Positions 1 to 10,885 of a stretch of DNA of 64,000 nt are shown here, piece by piece. Under the pieces are notes generated by a model. It did not search any database. It had not been told where the DNA came from and saw only the letters and a program-made list of their open reading frames with translations. The stretch spans positions 37,158,527 through 37,222,526 of the forward strand of contig CM049308.1 in assembly GCA_026874595.1 (NCBI GenBank), given 5' to 3'. This DNA is from Sipunculus nudus. Its lineage: Eukaryota; Annelida; Sipuncula; Golfingiida; Sipunculidae. A program made the position numbers and the translations under genes. The first letter of the stretch is position 1; each line of letters begins with the position of its first letter.

Positions 1-741
1 CTTGTTGAGAGAATAATGGTTTGTATTTCAGTTTGTGAAAACCACGTCTCATTTATATATATTAAACTGTAACTTCCCAGTTTATCACAGAGACACTGCA
101 GTGTCTAATATTATAGGGTATAAATTTATAAATGGGTTTCATATAGGTTATAATACACCAACGCCTTATAAAATACGATCTGAGTGTATACAAAATTAAA
201 ATGTAAACCAAAGTCTTGAATGGTGTTATTACATGCAGTGATGTAGCGATTGTTTTCTCCTTTCGTTTGGCGAACATGTGACCTTATTATTGTTTAATAA
301 TGGTGATCCCTTGAAATTACATCATCTACTGTCACTGTTAGAAATAAGCATAGTTCGAAACTGTAGGATATGGGATGGGGAGGGTCGGCCCGTGGCAGAT
401 TAAATAATAAAATGAAAATGTGCTAAGATAAAATATGATAACGGTCGATGATAAACCTGTACGTGTCTGCACTAATCTTTTAGTTCATTCACGATTTCGA
501 GTAAAAGGCAGCTGATTCTGCTGTTACTGTGATCTATAGAGTATCAGTGGAGAGGAAAACAAAAGTCATCACATTGATCTATGTACATAAGATTAGAATT
601 TATATAAAGACTGTTGCTTGCAAACCTCCAGCTCAGTCTATGGTAATTTCTAGATTTGGTAATATTCTTTTATTTGGAATGCAAAAATATTAAACTAACA
701 GGTCCTAGCGCATAAAAAATACAACAGCCCGATTTATCACA
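1..741. other. No gene seen
   Basis: AT-rich sequence with short, unconvincing open frames on both strands. I see no splice-bounded coding segment, RNA gene or clear repeat boundary here. CpG dinucleotides are fairly frequent, unlike in the gene region further right. Confidence 0.5.
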
Positions 742-1005
742 ACAAGTGACCCATAGGTCATGACACGCAGCTGACCAGCGTGCCATTTGAGCCTAACACT
801 TACAACAAGAATTTCATCATCTGAAAGCCATATTGACATTTATTTCTGACGTGATCTTGACCTTTGACCATCTTTCATTGGAACAACTGTATCCTACATC
901 ACAAGTCATACAATTTGTTACATTATTATCGACATGCTTCAGATGTAACCACGCACTGATCATCTAACCATGTTGGACTGAAAATAATCTGAACCACATT
1001 GCATT
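742..1005 (-). mobile_element. Family A repeat, antisense 3' end
   Basis: Read on the minus strand, 742-780 gives the family A 3' terminus: CAGCTG, then TCATGACC, a hairpin around CCTATGGGTC, and the end CACTTGTT. The body would extend rightward, but no 5' cap (CTATAG motif plus GTCC run) is visible on this strand, so the copy is 5'-truncated or very diverged and its right limit is a guess. It is the only antisense copy of this repeat class that I recognise in the window. Confidence 0.5.
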
Positions 1006-1007
1006 TT

Positions 1008-1089
1008 TAGCTCAGCTGACTATATATAAGTCATCTGAGCTATAGTAATGGTTCTTTGTCTGTCCAGCCGTCCTTCCGTTAAGAGGGCA
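1008..1089 (+). mobile_element. Family A repeat 5' end, split by a nested transposon
   Basis: AGCTCAGCTGACT followed by AAGTCATCTGAGCT forms the typical 5' hairpin of family A. It is followed by CTATAG, TTTGTCTGTCC and CCGTCC. The sequence breaks at GAGGGCA where the 3.3-kb inverted-repeat element begins, and appears to resume at about 4392 with CACGTTTTAAAAC. The copy at 40484 has GGCATGTTTTGAAAT, uninterrupted, at the same place, which supports a nested insertion. Confidence 0.6.
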
Positions 1090-1869
1090 CACTCTAAGAA
1101 AAAAGGGTTCCTGATGGTTCTTTTAAGAACCCAAAAGGTTTAGGATAGAATCATGGTTCTTTCTGGAACTCTTTTCCCCATGAATAGGTTCAAGATGGAA
1201 CCTGGAGGTTCGTGCCATGATCATAACTCAAAATGAGGTTCTAGATTGAACCCGTGCCTTGACTGGATGATTAAGACACGCATGCGCAGCTTTATTTGAA
1301 CTAATGAAGTCAACGGTCGGGTTGTTTTGGTTGCTCGATATTTGAGAAGAGGAAACACGGTATATGAGGTAAGACTGATGTTTTAAATAATTTTATGTGA
1401 AGAATGTCAAAGTTATATGTCTTGAGATAAACTGTCCAGTGAATTAGTCTCTGTCTGCGAACGGAGTTACGTTCAGTTTGACTAAACCTGGACAAAGTTC
1501 CACGATAAACATACTATTGCGTGCAATAATCGTTGCAGCAAAGTAATAAAAGTTCATAGTAACACAAGTAGAATAAGAAACAGTTCAAGCATTATAAAGG
1601 AACAGTCACCAAACAAAAGTGAAGATCGGCTTGAGCGACTGAAACTGAACAAGCTGGACGATTATACATGGAATCCATTCATAACATTAATAACCTGTAA
1701 ACAATGGTTACAAGTCTCTATCCTTTGTCATTTCTTTAGACTGTTCGATAAATCATTTATTTTACATTAGGCAAAAGAACACTAGCCTTGCTATTTTAAG
1801 TTTTGTCAGCAAATGGTAGAAATAAGAGCACTGTTTTGTAAACTGCTGGGGATTTTCAACACTTCGGCC

Positions 1870-2710
1870 TTGGGACAAAACGGACTCTCTCAATATAAGG
1901 TCACACCCAATTGCACATTGACTGAAGGTGTTCACTAATTAACTCGGTGTTGTATAGTGGGTTAATTTTAACCAAGCGTAGACTTTACTTAATTAACGCA
2001 TGCATTCCTCATTGAAGTGACAAGATACATCTGCCTGGCTATTAAGAGAGCAAATGAAAAAGAATTTGACAGGAATTTTTCTATGAAGAGGTAAGTTTAT
2101 ATATCGTGTTTTAAAAGTTATTCCAGAGTTATACTTAAAATGTAACCTGTCAAGTGGCATTGTGTATCACAAAACTAAAATCTAAGGTTTTTATGTCTGT
2201 ATTTACATCTAATTGTGAGGAACATACAACACATTTTAAAAAATTAGACAAAGTTGCTTATTTATTATATTGATACACCGTTGTAATCCAATGCACACAT
2301 ATGCATTCTATTTTGTTTTCTTTATATTTTGTTTTGGAGACTTAAGTATTGGGGTTTTCACTACATATGGACATGCGGGACAGAACTGGGCCTCTCACTG
2401 TGTGGTTACGCTTAATTACACATTCGTTTAAGGCGTCCTCTAATTAACCTGGTGTTACATTGATTAATTACGTGTATTACCAAGTACAGAATATGCTGGT
2501 CACCCATCCATTCTTTCTCTTTGCAGGAACCAGATACATCTGCCTGGCTAGCAAGAATGAAATGAAAAAGGAAGAGTGGATTTTTGTTGTAATTGTGCTG
2601 ACGATTATAATATGGTACGTTGTTCAGGAGTTATTTCTAAATCATAAAAAATGTTTCTAACAATGCTCTTGGCATTGTGTATCACAAAGCAAAAACAGTT
2701 ATTTTTGTAT
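1870..2710 (+). repeat. Diverged internal duplication with exon-like segments
   Basis: Two roughly 320-bp segments (about 1870-2190 and 2345-2710) are diverged copies. Both contain a GGACA-AAC/GAAC-GG-CTCTC block, a TTAATTAACxxGGTGTT block, and a segment encoding RYICLA. The second copy (2527-2617) is bounded by a good acceptor (TTCTCTTTGCAG) and a donor (ATATG|GTACGT), and encodes a lysine-rich stretch then a hydrophobic run, WIFVVIVLTIIIW, that could span a membrane. The first has a donor after AAGAG (GTAAGT). These may be relics of a captured gene; no family is recognised. Confidence 0.35.
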
Positions 2711-2971
2711 GTGTTAACCACCTATAACTATATAAAGAGACTACAAATAATTCGAAAGCAAGGTAATAAGTATTATAAGGCAATTAAGAAAAAGTAAGAA
2801 TAATTACGCATTCTATTTTAAAATACCTTTGTGAAAAGTACGTGTTTATAATAGTTATTGTATTCATCATCTGCAGTTTATATGACTTAAAATTTTTCGT
2901 GTCAAAGATATTTCGAGACGCTTGCCAAAACATTGTAATGTTAACAATACCAACATTCAAAATGCAATCCC

Positions 2972-2976
<5 letters not shown>

Positions 2977-3014
<38 letters not shown>
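2977..3014. repeat. (AG)n microsatellite
   Basis: About 19 AG dinucleotides without interruption, inside the 3.3-kb transposon. Confidence 0.95.
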
Positions 3015-3018
<4 letters not shown>

Positions 3019-3113
3019 CGAGTTCCAATTAGCGACTTCACAGACCAAAACATCGTATGTTAATTAATTCTAAACTGCTGGTAATATATATTTCATCTCT
3101 TATTTTTTTATCA

Positions 3114-3851
3114 GATCGATTCTCCCTACCTTTCCTTGCCAAGTACGCATCACGCAATTAAGGGATATGATGACACGAAATCAGAGATTAGTTCGACCGT
3201 CGCAGTGTTTGGACTTCATCGCCGATCATACAGCTCATCGATTCTATGCAGGCATTTCGTTTGAAGATTTGTATACATAGAAATAATATATTTGCCTATT
3301 CGTTTGAATCGCTCACCAAGGCGTACCAGCTGTATGTGGCCATACAAACATCGTGCAAGACACTTGTTGCATCACCTGTTGTGTATCGATTATATGTTGC
3401 TGCGACTTCATATTTTTTATTTTGTATAGCAGATAAGTATTATTTTTATAATACAGAATTACTACACAAGAGGACCTGGACTCGCAAGAGATAGACAAAT
3501 ACCTGAGAACACACAAATAATTCATCAAAAATATTCTTGACGTTCACCGGATATCAAACCCACGAAAAACAGAACACTACGCATCGTGGATGTTCTATTC
3601 TTATAGGGATGTTGGTTTGTGTAGATACGAGAGACAGTGCGAAATATTCAATTTCATTGTTAGTATATACCAAGACAAACTAAAATTCTTGCAGGCAAAA
3701 CAGAACATTTGCCTGAAATTTAAAAACTCTACGCTGAACGATATCAAGGGAATTTATTTAAGTTTGTGAAGACGACTTGGAACTTTGCGAGGTGTTCACG
3801 AACTCTGTTTATCAAATGTCAGTTGTATCAATTACGTGCATTTATTAGGTA
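3114..3851 (+). pseudogene. Candidate decayed exons inside the transposon
   Basis: After a pyrimidine-rich acceptor (TTTTTTTATCAG, ending near 3114) an open frame of about 55 codons ends at a TAG near 3280; it is protein-like in composition (PTFPCQVRITQLRDMM and onward). A second open stretch runs from about 3521 to a TGA at 3769 (about 80 codons). Continuation in another frame reaches a good donor (ATTAG|GTAATG near 3849). I recognise no homology. Frames, acceptors and donors suggest remnants of a multi-exon gene carried by the element, but chance open frames in AT-rich DNA remain possible. Confidence 0.25.
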
Positions 3852-4391
3852 ATGCTTTTTTTTGTAATTGCTCTTTTTTCTCAGACTGGTCTTTACAACT
3901 TAATAAAAATGTGTTTTCTTTAAAAAAAAATGACTCGAAGGTTTCATCACGTTTAAAGGATACAAATATGTATATATATGATTTCAGCTATGTTCCTTGC
4001 AGGTACCAACCTCTTTTGAGAAATGCCTTTATATTTTTTTTGCAAATCAATCATCACTCTATCAATATGTATGGACATATGACGTAATTTATTTATCTTA
4101 AACGTATAATAGGACATCCTAGACTGTTTTCTTAAATAAAAATGCATTGAAGGTTCTATGAAGAACCCTACATATTGGTTCCACCGAGAACCTTTCAAGG
4201 ATCCCCACTCAGTCAACCGTGAAGAACCTCAGAGGGTTCTTCTCAGAACCTCTAAAGAGGTTCTTTATGGAACCTTATAGGTTCAATAAAAGAACCTTAG
4301 GGAGGTTCCAAAAAGAACCCCGCTTGAAGGTTCTTAGTCCACTCTGAAGAACCCTTTTGGGTTCTAGTTGGAACCCTTTTTTCTAAGAATG

Positions 4392-5542
4392 CACGTTTTA
4401 AAACTATTGCCGAAAATTTGGTCACTACGACTTCGTTCCTTCGAGATATTAAGGAAAACCGTCGATTTTCCATTAAAACCCCATTGTTACACTTCAAGAC
4501 TGCCTTATATAAAAACCACTTATCTGACTTTGATCATATTTAAAATGCATATTCCTCTCTCTATAAATTTGCTATGTACATGCCACAAATTAGGTCAGTA
4601 TTGCTAAATTTTTAAACTTATGGGCCCGAACATAAATTATTTTGTAAAAAATATATATATAACAGGAAATATATTTTTTTCACTTAACATGAGAATTGCT
4701 AAAGCTAGATACTTTTTTTTCAGGGATATAACTTCATTTAATCAAGATTCAATTGTATACCCAAAATTATATCTAAATTTTGCAATTTAAGCTATTAGCA
4801 AAAATAAAAATCAATACATTAAATTTTGCCAAAATTCGACCATTACACATTTCCCCCCTGTATGTGCTGTGGTTTTAATTTTCACAGCATGTTTACACAA
4901 GCATTTCATCTGTAAGAATCCAAAATTTGAAACCAATTGATCGAAAACTGTAGATTTGATTAAAATTTTCAAGCACCATGAATCCGCGGAGAGATGGAGA
5001 ATTCGCGGAAAAATTAATGGAGAATTTGCGGAGAGTTTTTATATGCAATGATACTTTTAAATACACAATAAAATCACTTAAAATCTACAACTATATAACC
5101 GGGAAAATGTGTGACTACTTTTATGCCGTTGGTATGAAGTATTGTCGGTTCTCAAAGCTAATATGGAATTATGTCTGTAACTATATGGACTTACGAAAAT
5201 TTACTTAATCATATCATACTTACATAGATACTTATTCATAACACTCGGGAAACGTCTTTGTTCATTTGAAACCTACAAGAAGTGACCGTGAACCCATGTT
5301 AATATTGTCACCTACGTCGTCACACGGCGGGCCTTCTCGGGGGTTTCATTTTCACCTATAAATCACGGCGTCCAGTGGGTTTGACCTTAACTGAAAGGGA
5401 ATGTTACCTCCACTACAAGCAGTGGTAGTGGGTACTTGTAGCCTGACAACTATGCACATAAGTCTATTTTTGGGTTAGACTTTTCAATGACTAATTCCAC
5501 TGGTGAACATTTACTTATCTGTTGTGAGCTGCTGACTGTACA
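4392..5542. other. No gene seen; probable remainder of the family A copy
   Basis: The first few hundred bases appear to continue the repeat interrupted at 1089. The remainder is AT-rich and without a supported gene. Short open frames (for example around 4978-5208) lack splice or composition support. Confidence 0.4.
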
Positions 5543-6354
5543 ACGGAGCCCGGGAGACGACATGGTGAAAAATATTTATTAATTCGTGCGCACGAATTAC
5601 TAATCCGTGCGCACGAATTACTAATCCGTGCGCCCGAATTACTAATTCGTGGCCACGAATTACTAATCCGTGCGCCCGAGTTACTAGACGTGAAAAATAT
5701 ATTTCCAAGGTGGTGGAAAAAATATTTACTAATTCGTGCGCATGAATTAGTGACCAATGAGAACAGCTCTTTTATGGTGCTGGCTTAATGCTCATTGGCT
5801 AGTAATTCGTGCGCACGAATTACTAGCCAACGAGAAGCAAGCACACATCGACTCAGTCTAGGCACAGGCTGGCAGTTTCAGCGGGCACACACGGTTGTCA
5901 AAATGGAGCCCAGCGCCTTTCGACAGTTCCATGACTTCCTACCTTGAAAAATTCGGAACTCTGTATATTGAAAATAGAAAGGGCTTTAAGCGATACTTAA
6001 AGAATATAAATATAAAACTCACACATGCCGTGCATGGTGGAAAATTTCTAAGGCTTTCTCTGGTAAAAATAAACAACAACCAACCTTATAATCGTTGGGG
6101 CATAATGGGAACATTATTATAGACAAAGCCGATCAGGCTGAAATTTTCAAGTTATTTTGCTTCACAAAGTAACTACAGTTACAGTTCTCAATCGCCATTA
6201 ACTATGATGCTAAATTGCAAATTGCACATAAACTAGGTGAAATGAACTTCACAGAACTTCTCATGTCATATATGGGATTCGCTTTCCTGACTGGAACACA
6301 TAAACATGATATATTTGAAAGCAAATACGCGTTTGGAAGTTTTGAAAAAATTAC

Positions 6355-7108
6355 AAATTCCATTTCTCTATGGAAGTTTTAGATCGTATGTACAAATCAT
6401 TAATACGTTTAGTATTGGATTGTGGTGTTTAAATATTTAACAATTGTTCTGTCAGACAATCATACCAGCTGGAGAGTATACAACGGAAAGCATGTTTAAC
6501 ATGTACTGGAGCGCTCTCGACTTCCAGCACTGGAGCTATGGTAAAAGAGCTGTAATGGTCAAGTATAAAAATAAGAAGAGAGCTGGCTATACAATCCACA
6601 TTTTATGAAATGATTAACGGACTAGCTCCAGATTATCTGCTAATATATTAACTCTAACTCTGTCTCATGCTCAGCCCTAAACAGTCCGCGCAAATCGCAT
6701 TTGCTAAAGATACCGAGGTTCACACGGAAAGACTGTCGCTTTTCTTTCCTTCCAGTTTTCTTTTCTTTCCTCTCAATAGCCTGCAAACTTTTGAACAGTT
6801 TCCTATAATTCAGTCTACTTTAATCGATTCCTTTAAGGAAAATGTTCATGACTATTTAAACCCTGCCTCTCGAGAAATATACAGTTATTATTGCGACAAT
6901 CATCGTCAACATGAAATTATCCATACTCGGTTACGACTAGGTGCCAGTTACTTAAATCAATGCCTTTTTTCAATTGGAAAGACTGATTGTTATATTCTAA
7001 TTGATATGCTCAATATGGACTGAGACGTTAATTTTTATTGTTTTACGCCTACCAGTAATAATATATGTATAAATATCAGTGTATGTGGAATGTCAATCTG
7101 TATTAACG

Positions 7109-7164
<56 letters not shown>

Positions 7165-7312
7165 TATCGTGTGTAAATATATGTGCACTTTTCTAATCTG
7201 ATCATATATATATTCATATATACATTCATGTTAATTTTTCACTTTCTTTCAATGTATATGCAGGAGAGCAGTTGCATTAGCCTTATCGGCTACTTTGTTA
7301 TCCTATTGAAAT
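6355..7312 (+). pseudogene. Decayed LINE: reverse transcriptase C-terminal part and 3' tail
   Basis: One reading frame from about 6355 to 7023 matches the typical C-terminal region of LINE polyproteins in order: MEVLDRMYKSLIR, then a DNCS-like IFNNCS, YQLESIQRKA, TGALSTSS, FYEMINGLAPDYL, ERLSLFFPSS, and IIHTRLRLGASYLNQ. At least four in-frame stops lie in its first half (TAA after VLDCGV, after KEL, and two after LLIY); 6667-7023 is still open. The following roughly 290 bp hold an AT microsatellite and a tail ending in AAATAAATATTT. The catalytic palm motif and endonuclease are absent, so this is a dead 5'-truncated copy inside the foldback-like element. Confidence 0.8.
7114..7162. repeat. 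(AT)n microsatellite
   Basis: About 49 bp of nearly pure AT dinucleotides in the 3' untranslated part of the LINE remnant. Confidence 0.9.
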
Positions 7313-7530
7313 AAATATTTTTCCACCTTGGAAATTTTTCACACCTAGTAATTCGTGCGCACGGATTAGTTATTCGTGCGCACGGATTAGTAATTCGTGC
7401 GCACGAATTAATAAATATTTTTTCCACCTTAGAAATTTATTTTTTACACCGATTAATTCGTGCGCACGAATAAGTAATTCGTGCGCACGAATTTATAAAT
7501 ATTTTTCACCATGTCGTCTCCCGGTACGGA

Positions 7531-7644
7531 CTCATTGGGCTCTAAAAATTTTCTCGGGGTCGGCGTATATGCGGAAATTAACTGTACTCTTATATAGCTA
7601 TTATAGTAATCTGTATATATCGAAGCAATTGGGGAACGAGACTT

Positions 7645-7706
<62 letters not shown>

Positions 7707-7774
7707 GCTTTATTATTATTATTATATGATATACAAGGTATATTTATATAATATATTATTACTTTCAATATATA
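7531..7774. repeat. AT microsatellite and left copy of a flanking direct repeat
   Basis: Contains an (AT)n run at about 7649-7701. The 75 bp after it (ATAAGCTTTATTATT through TTCAATATATA) recur in diverged form at 9346-9440, immediately beyond the 7775-9345 element. The element therefore sits between two direct copies of a simple AT-rich unit. Confidence 0.7.
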
Positions 7775-9345
7775 TACCGTATCTTACGTAATAAGCGCCC
7801 CGGGCGCTCTCAAAATTAGATTTTTCCAAATATTTATTGTACCCTAATGAGCCCCCCCCCCCCCTCAACCCACATCTGTCAACTTCCATAGTCAATACGA
7901 TCCTCTACTTAAACACTGCGGGTTGTATACACGTGTTTGACTTCCCAGCACATTTAGGACAATTCATAAAAAAGAACGATCTTTTAGAGATGGTTGTGTG
8001 AAGTGTTGAAAAGTAATAAATGATCCAAGTGATACCGATTTGCAGACGATTTTATTTTGTGTTTTATGAGAGAATTGTATGAATGACTGCAGTTCGAGAT
8101 TTCCTTTGCAGGTGAAGAGGAAAAATAAGGATGGTAATAATTGAACCCAAAGTCACCGCAAAAAAAAAAAGTTCATATAAAGGTATGTAAAACAGTATCT
8201 TTTTAAAAGATGAAAAAATATAATAAGGGACGTCGGTACCCCGATTATGTCAGTCACCTTGCTCAAATACCTTTGACAGCTGAGCTGATGTATGACATGG
8301 AATGGCATCGCCAAAATTTGTCCTTTTTGTCCTTCATTGTGCATGATATTACATGCAAAGGTTTTTATTTTAAGCTGAAATACTGGCACTCAGATTCCAG
8401 GGTATTATATTAACTTCAGTGCGTATACGCACCAAATGCGGGGTTTTGTTTTAAAATTGTGAGGAAATTCGTCATATTTATATCCGGCGGAAACACGATA
8501 TTATATATTAAATATATTCAAACATATTTTTTACCAGATTTGGGAATTCCGTTTCGGTCTGTCCGTTCCGCGATTCCGTCCGCGATCGCGGAAAATCACT
8601 AGCTCTACTGTCAGAAGGGCTTTCATATATTGATTCAGTTGAAATCCCTGTGTCAATGCAGCAAGGGCAAGCCTTTTCTTACCAATATTTAACTATGTGC
8701 ACATGTAAATCTGAATGTATAAACGATAAATTCAAACAAAAACAAAGCATTGTAATGTTCTTTATTGAGTGTATATTACCACCATACAGACATGATCACT
8801 GATATTCACGGCGTCCAGTTCGACCGACGTAATAATGCTGATTGCCATAAATTATCCTTGGCGGCCCTGAGGACGCTGAAAAACTTGTACCCGTATATAA
8901 GACGGTCGCCCTTCTTTGCCAAATAATTTTTAGGATAAAATGTGTCGCCCTGTACACAAGCAAATTCGGTAAGTATATTTATTACATTGCATAATACATC
9001 AACATACGTACCTGAATTCAGGTCACCCGATCAGCATGGCCACCTGCAGGGTCGGCTTCACGGACACAGTCAGTCAATGTTATCTGTGACACACTAGACC
9101 ACTGATTCTGTTGTGTGTAACTAATATTTTTTTATTATATAAGATGATAAAGCCTAATGGAGATAGAATAAAACCTGGCGGCAACTTTTAAGCTTGGCGG
9201 GGAGAAATGAAAGCATTACGTTACCCCATGTTATACTGGCTAGGGAGAAAAGTGAGGTTAGGATGGCTCATCCCTTAGTGGTCTCCAAAATCTTGGGGGG
9301 GGGGGGCATATCACAAGAGGGGCGCTTATTACGTCAAATACGGTA
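7775..9345. mobile_element. 1.57-kb TIR element with TACCGT termini
   Basis: The left end TACCGTATCTTACGTAATAA then GCGCCCC is mirrored at the right by GGGGCGCTTATTACGTCAAA then TACGGTA, an inverted repeat of about 27 bp with 2-3 mismatches. Homopolymer C (7850-7863) and G (9297-9308) tracts lie just inside the two ends and are also inverted. TATA occurs on both outer flanks and may be the target duplication, though the flanks are AT-rich. No transposase is visible, so it is probably a non-autonomous DNA transposon of unassigned superfamily. Confidence 0.75.
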
Positions 9346-9440
9346 TATATTATAAGCATTATTATTATAATCATATACAGTGTATATTTACATAATATAT
9401 CAATCAATATTTATAATTATTTTATATTCAATATATATAT
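9346..9440. repeat. Right copy of the AT-rich direct repeat
   Basis: ATTATAAGCATTATTATTAT through TATTCAATATATAT parallels 7699-7774 with substitutions and a short insertion. See the left copy. Confidence 0.65.
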
Positions 9441-10809
9441 ATATAAATATAATGTATAATATTATATATATGTGTGTTTCCCTGAGCAAAGTTCGAGGGA
9501 GGGGGCAGTAAATGCTTTGTCAGAGCGAAGGGGGAGGATGAGGGAGGGGGATAATAAAGTCGACGTCTTATGTACCTCCTCGCCTTTTATGTTTAACAGA
9601 TGCTTTTGATATTAGTTGTTGTACACCTTTTTTTATTTTGTATTCATTTAATACAAACGTGATTTTTTCTGTTTGTTTTTTATCTGAATAAAATAAACTT
9701 TGTAAAAATATATTCATTATATGATTATCACCAAATGTCAAGGCCATTTCCTCATAGCTTTTCAAATGTTAATATGTAAAAAAATGAATTAAGTATATAT
9801 GTATACATTCCGATTTGCTGAAATTTTACAAAGTTCAGTTGAGCGCCGTGACCAATGGGTCCCTTGTTAAAATAAAACATCGAATAAATCTATTTCTATA
9901 AAATGGTACATATAAATAGTCATACAGCTTATTAAATCGAACATATATTACAAAAAGGAACATCCAAAATACTTTTTGAAAGGACAGAGTGGCCATGCAG
10001 CCGTACGGTTTGTATAATTTGGAAAAACCAGGGTGTTCAATCTGGTTGTAAAATATACCACCTGCTTTCAATAGAGCGTACAGTTTCTTTAATAACAGTG
10101 TAACGCACGTTTGCACGGCTGTAGATGTGAATTCACTAAATCCACTACCTGACAATACAATTTTTAAATGGAAACAGTTCATGTTGAGTACACACTTGTA
10201 GCCGGACTGTCTCCCGCCCCTTGTTCGTTTCTTGCAGCCACTGACATCTCGCCCGTCCGGGTAAGCGTCATTAGCAACGCCGACTTAGTGACACTGATAG
10301 TGGTCCGATGAAGAAGCTCCAGAGACCTGTGTAACTGTAGGTGCCCGACGTCAAGCTTGGATTTTGAGAACCAACATGAACCTGTATTGAATATTGTAAT
10401 CTTCAATACCTGGCCCCAACAAAAATGCAAAAAAAATTCTCCATTTTATCGATATTTTGTTGCCAAGAGTATAATATACATTGTCCCAACACCCCTGTCC
10501 ACCGAATTTTTCACTGTATTGCTTTCAAATATATATTTTTGCCGCAGAACTATAGAAACTGGGATTCAGCCTACCGCTGGTAAAAAGGGTGTCGCATAAT
10601 AAATTGTTTCCTGGAAAAGGCCGATACATATCATTTTCCTCAGAATTCCCGTATTTAATTTTGCTCATAGCTGGAGTTTATTATATTAGAGGAGGAGGGG
10701 TCCGGGGAGCTTAATTTTCCTGTTAAAATATTAAATGGTTTCCCATTTTCGCGATAGATTCCTCTTCAATCGCATATATAAATGAACAAAACTTGCTCCT
10801 GCTGGTATC
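9441..10809. other. No supported gene; possible micro-exon
   Basis: Contains G-rich runs (9490-9550) and several open frames (minus strand 9568-9765, 9835-10182 and 10179-10430) that I cannot support as genes. One local signal stands out: at 10235-10262 a pyrimidine-rich acceptor (TTCGTTTCTTGCAG) and a strong donor (GGTAAGCG) bracket only about 23 bases. It could be an untranslated or micro-exon, or chance. Confidence 0.3.
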
Positions 10810-10885
10810 TCGTCTTCACGGCTCACTTAGTAGCGTGTCGGGCTCCTAGTCCAGAGATCGTAGGTTCGATTCCCGATTCAGACGA
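10810..10885 (+). repeat. tRNA-derived sequence (SINE head or tRNA-Arg pseudogene)
   Basis: This 76-nt stretch has cloverleaf-like parts: TCGTCTT near-pairs with CAGACGA as an acceptor stem, CACG/CGTG can form a D stem, an anticodon-loop-like CTCCTAG would give anticodon CCT (Arg), and GGTTCGATTCC is a perfect RNA polymerase III B box. The anticodon and T stems contain mismatches, so a functional tRNA is unlikely. A tRNA-derived SINE head, with the body continuing to about 11000, or a pseudogene fits better. Confidence 0.6.

Larger units (their letters stand above)
1090..4391. mobile_element. 3.3-kb TIR transposon with GGTTC/GAACC arms
   Basis: The left end reads CACTCTAAGAAAAAAGGG and the right end is its near reverse complement (CCCTTTTTTCTAAGAATG). 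The arms (about 1090-1255 and 4143-4391) are packed with alternating GGTTC and GAACC words that can fold back within each arm. Flanks are GCA on the left and CAC on the right, giving at best a 2-bp CA duplication. The CAC start, the AAAAAGGGTTC block and the short target duplication recall CACTA/EnSpm-type elements; this is an inference from terminal structure. No transposase is recognisable in the 2.9 kb between the arms, so it is probably non-autonomous. Confidence 0.7.
5548..7525. mobile_element. Foldback-like element with palindromic GTGCGCAC arrays
   Basis: The left terminus CCGGGAGACGACATGGTG (from 5550) is the exact reverse complement of the right terminus CACCATGTCGTCTCCCGG (to 7524). 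Inside each terminus lie arrays of the 16-bp perfect palindrome ATTCGTGCGCACGAAT and variants, separated by 4-6-bp linkers: about 7 units on the left (5578-5825) and 5 on the right (7348-7495). Each array is interrupted by a mirrored spacer containing AAATTTCYAAGGTGG-type sequence. ACGGA occurs immediately outside both ends (5543-5547 and 7526-7530) and may be a 5-bp target duplication. Long inverted arms built from short tandem repeats are the hallmark of foldback elements. The interior holds a dead LINE fragment. Confidence 0.75.

Noticed and set aside
2784-3063. Open frames with RERERE or SLSLSL runs
   Set aside because: These are translations of the (AG)n microsatellite.
9568-9765. Lysine-rich open frame on the minus strand
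   Set aside because: It looks somewhat protein-like but depends on a non-ATG start and has no homology I recognise; it may be a decayed transposon exon.
9835-10182. 115-codon open frame on the minus strand
   Set aside because: No recognisable family, aromatic-rich composition as expected from AT-rich DNA, no supporting signals.
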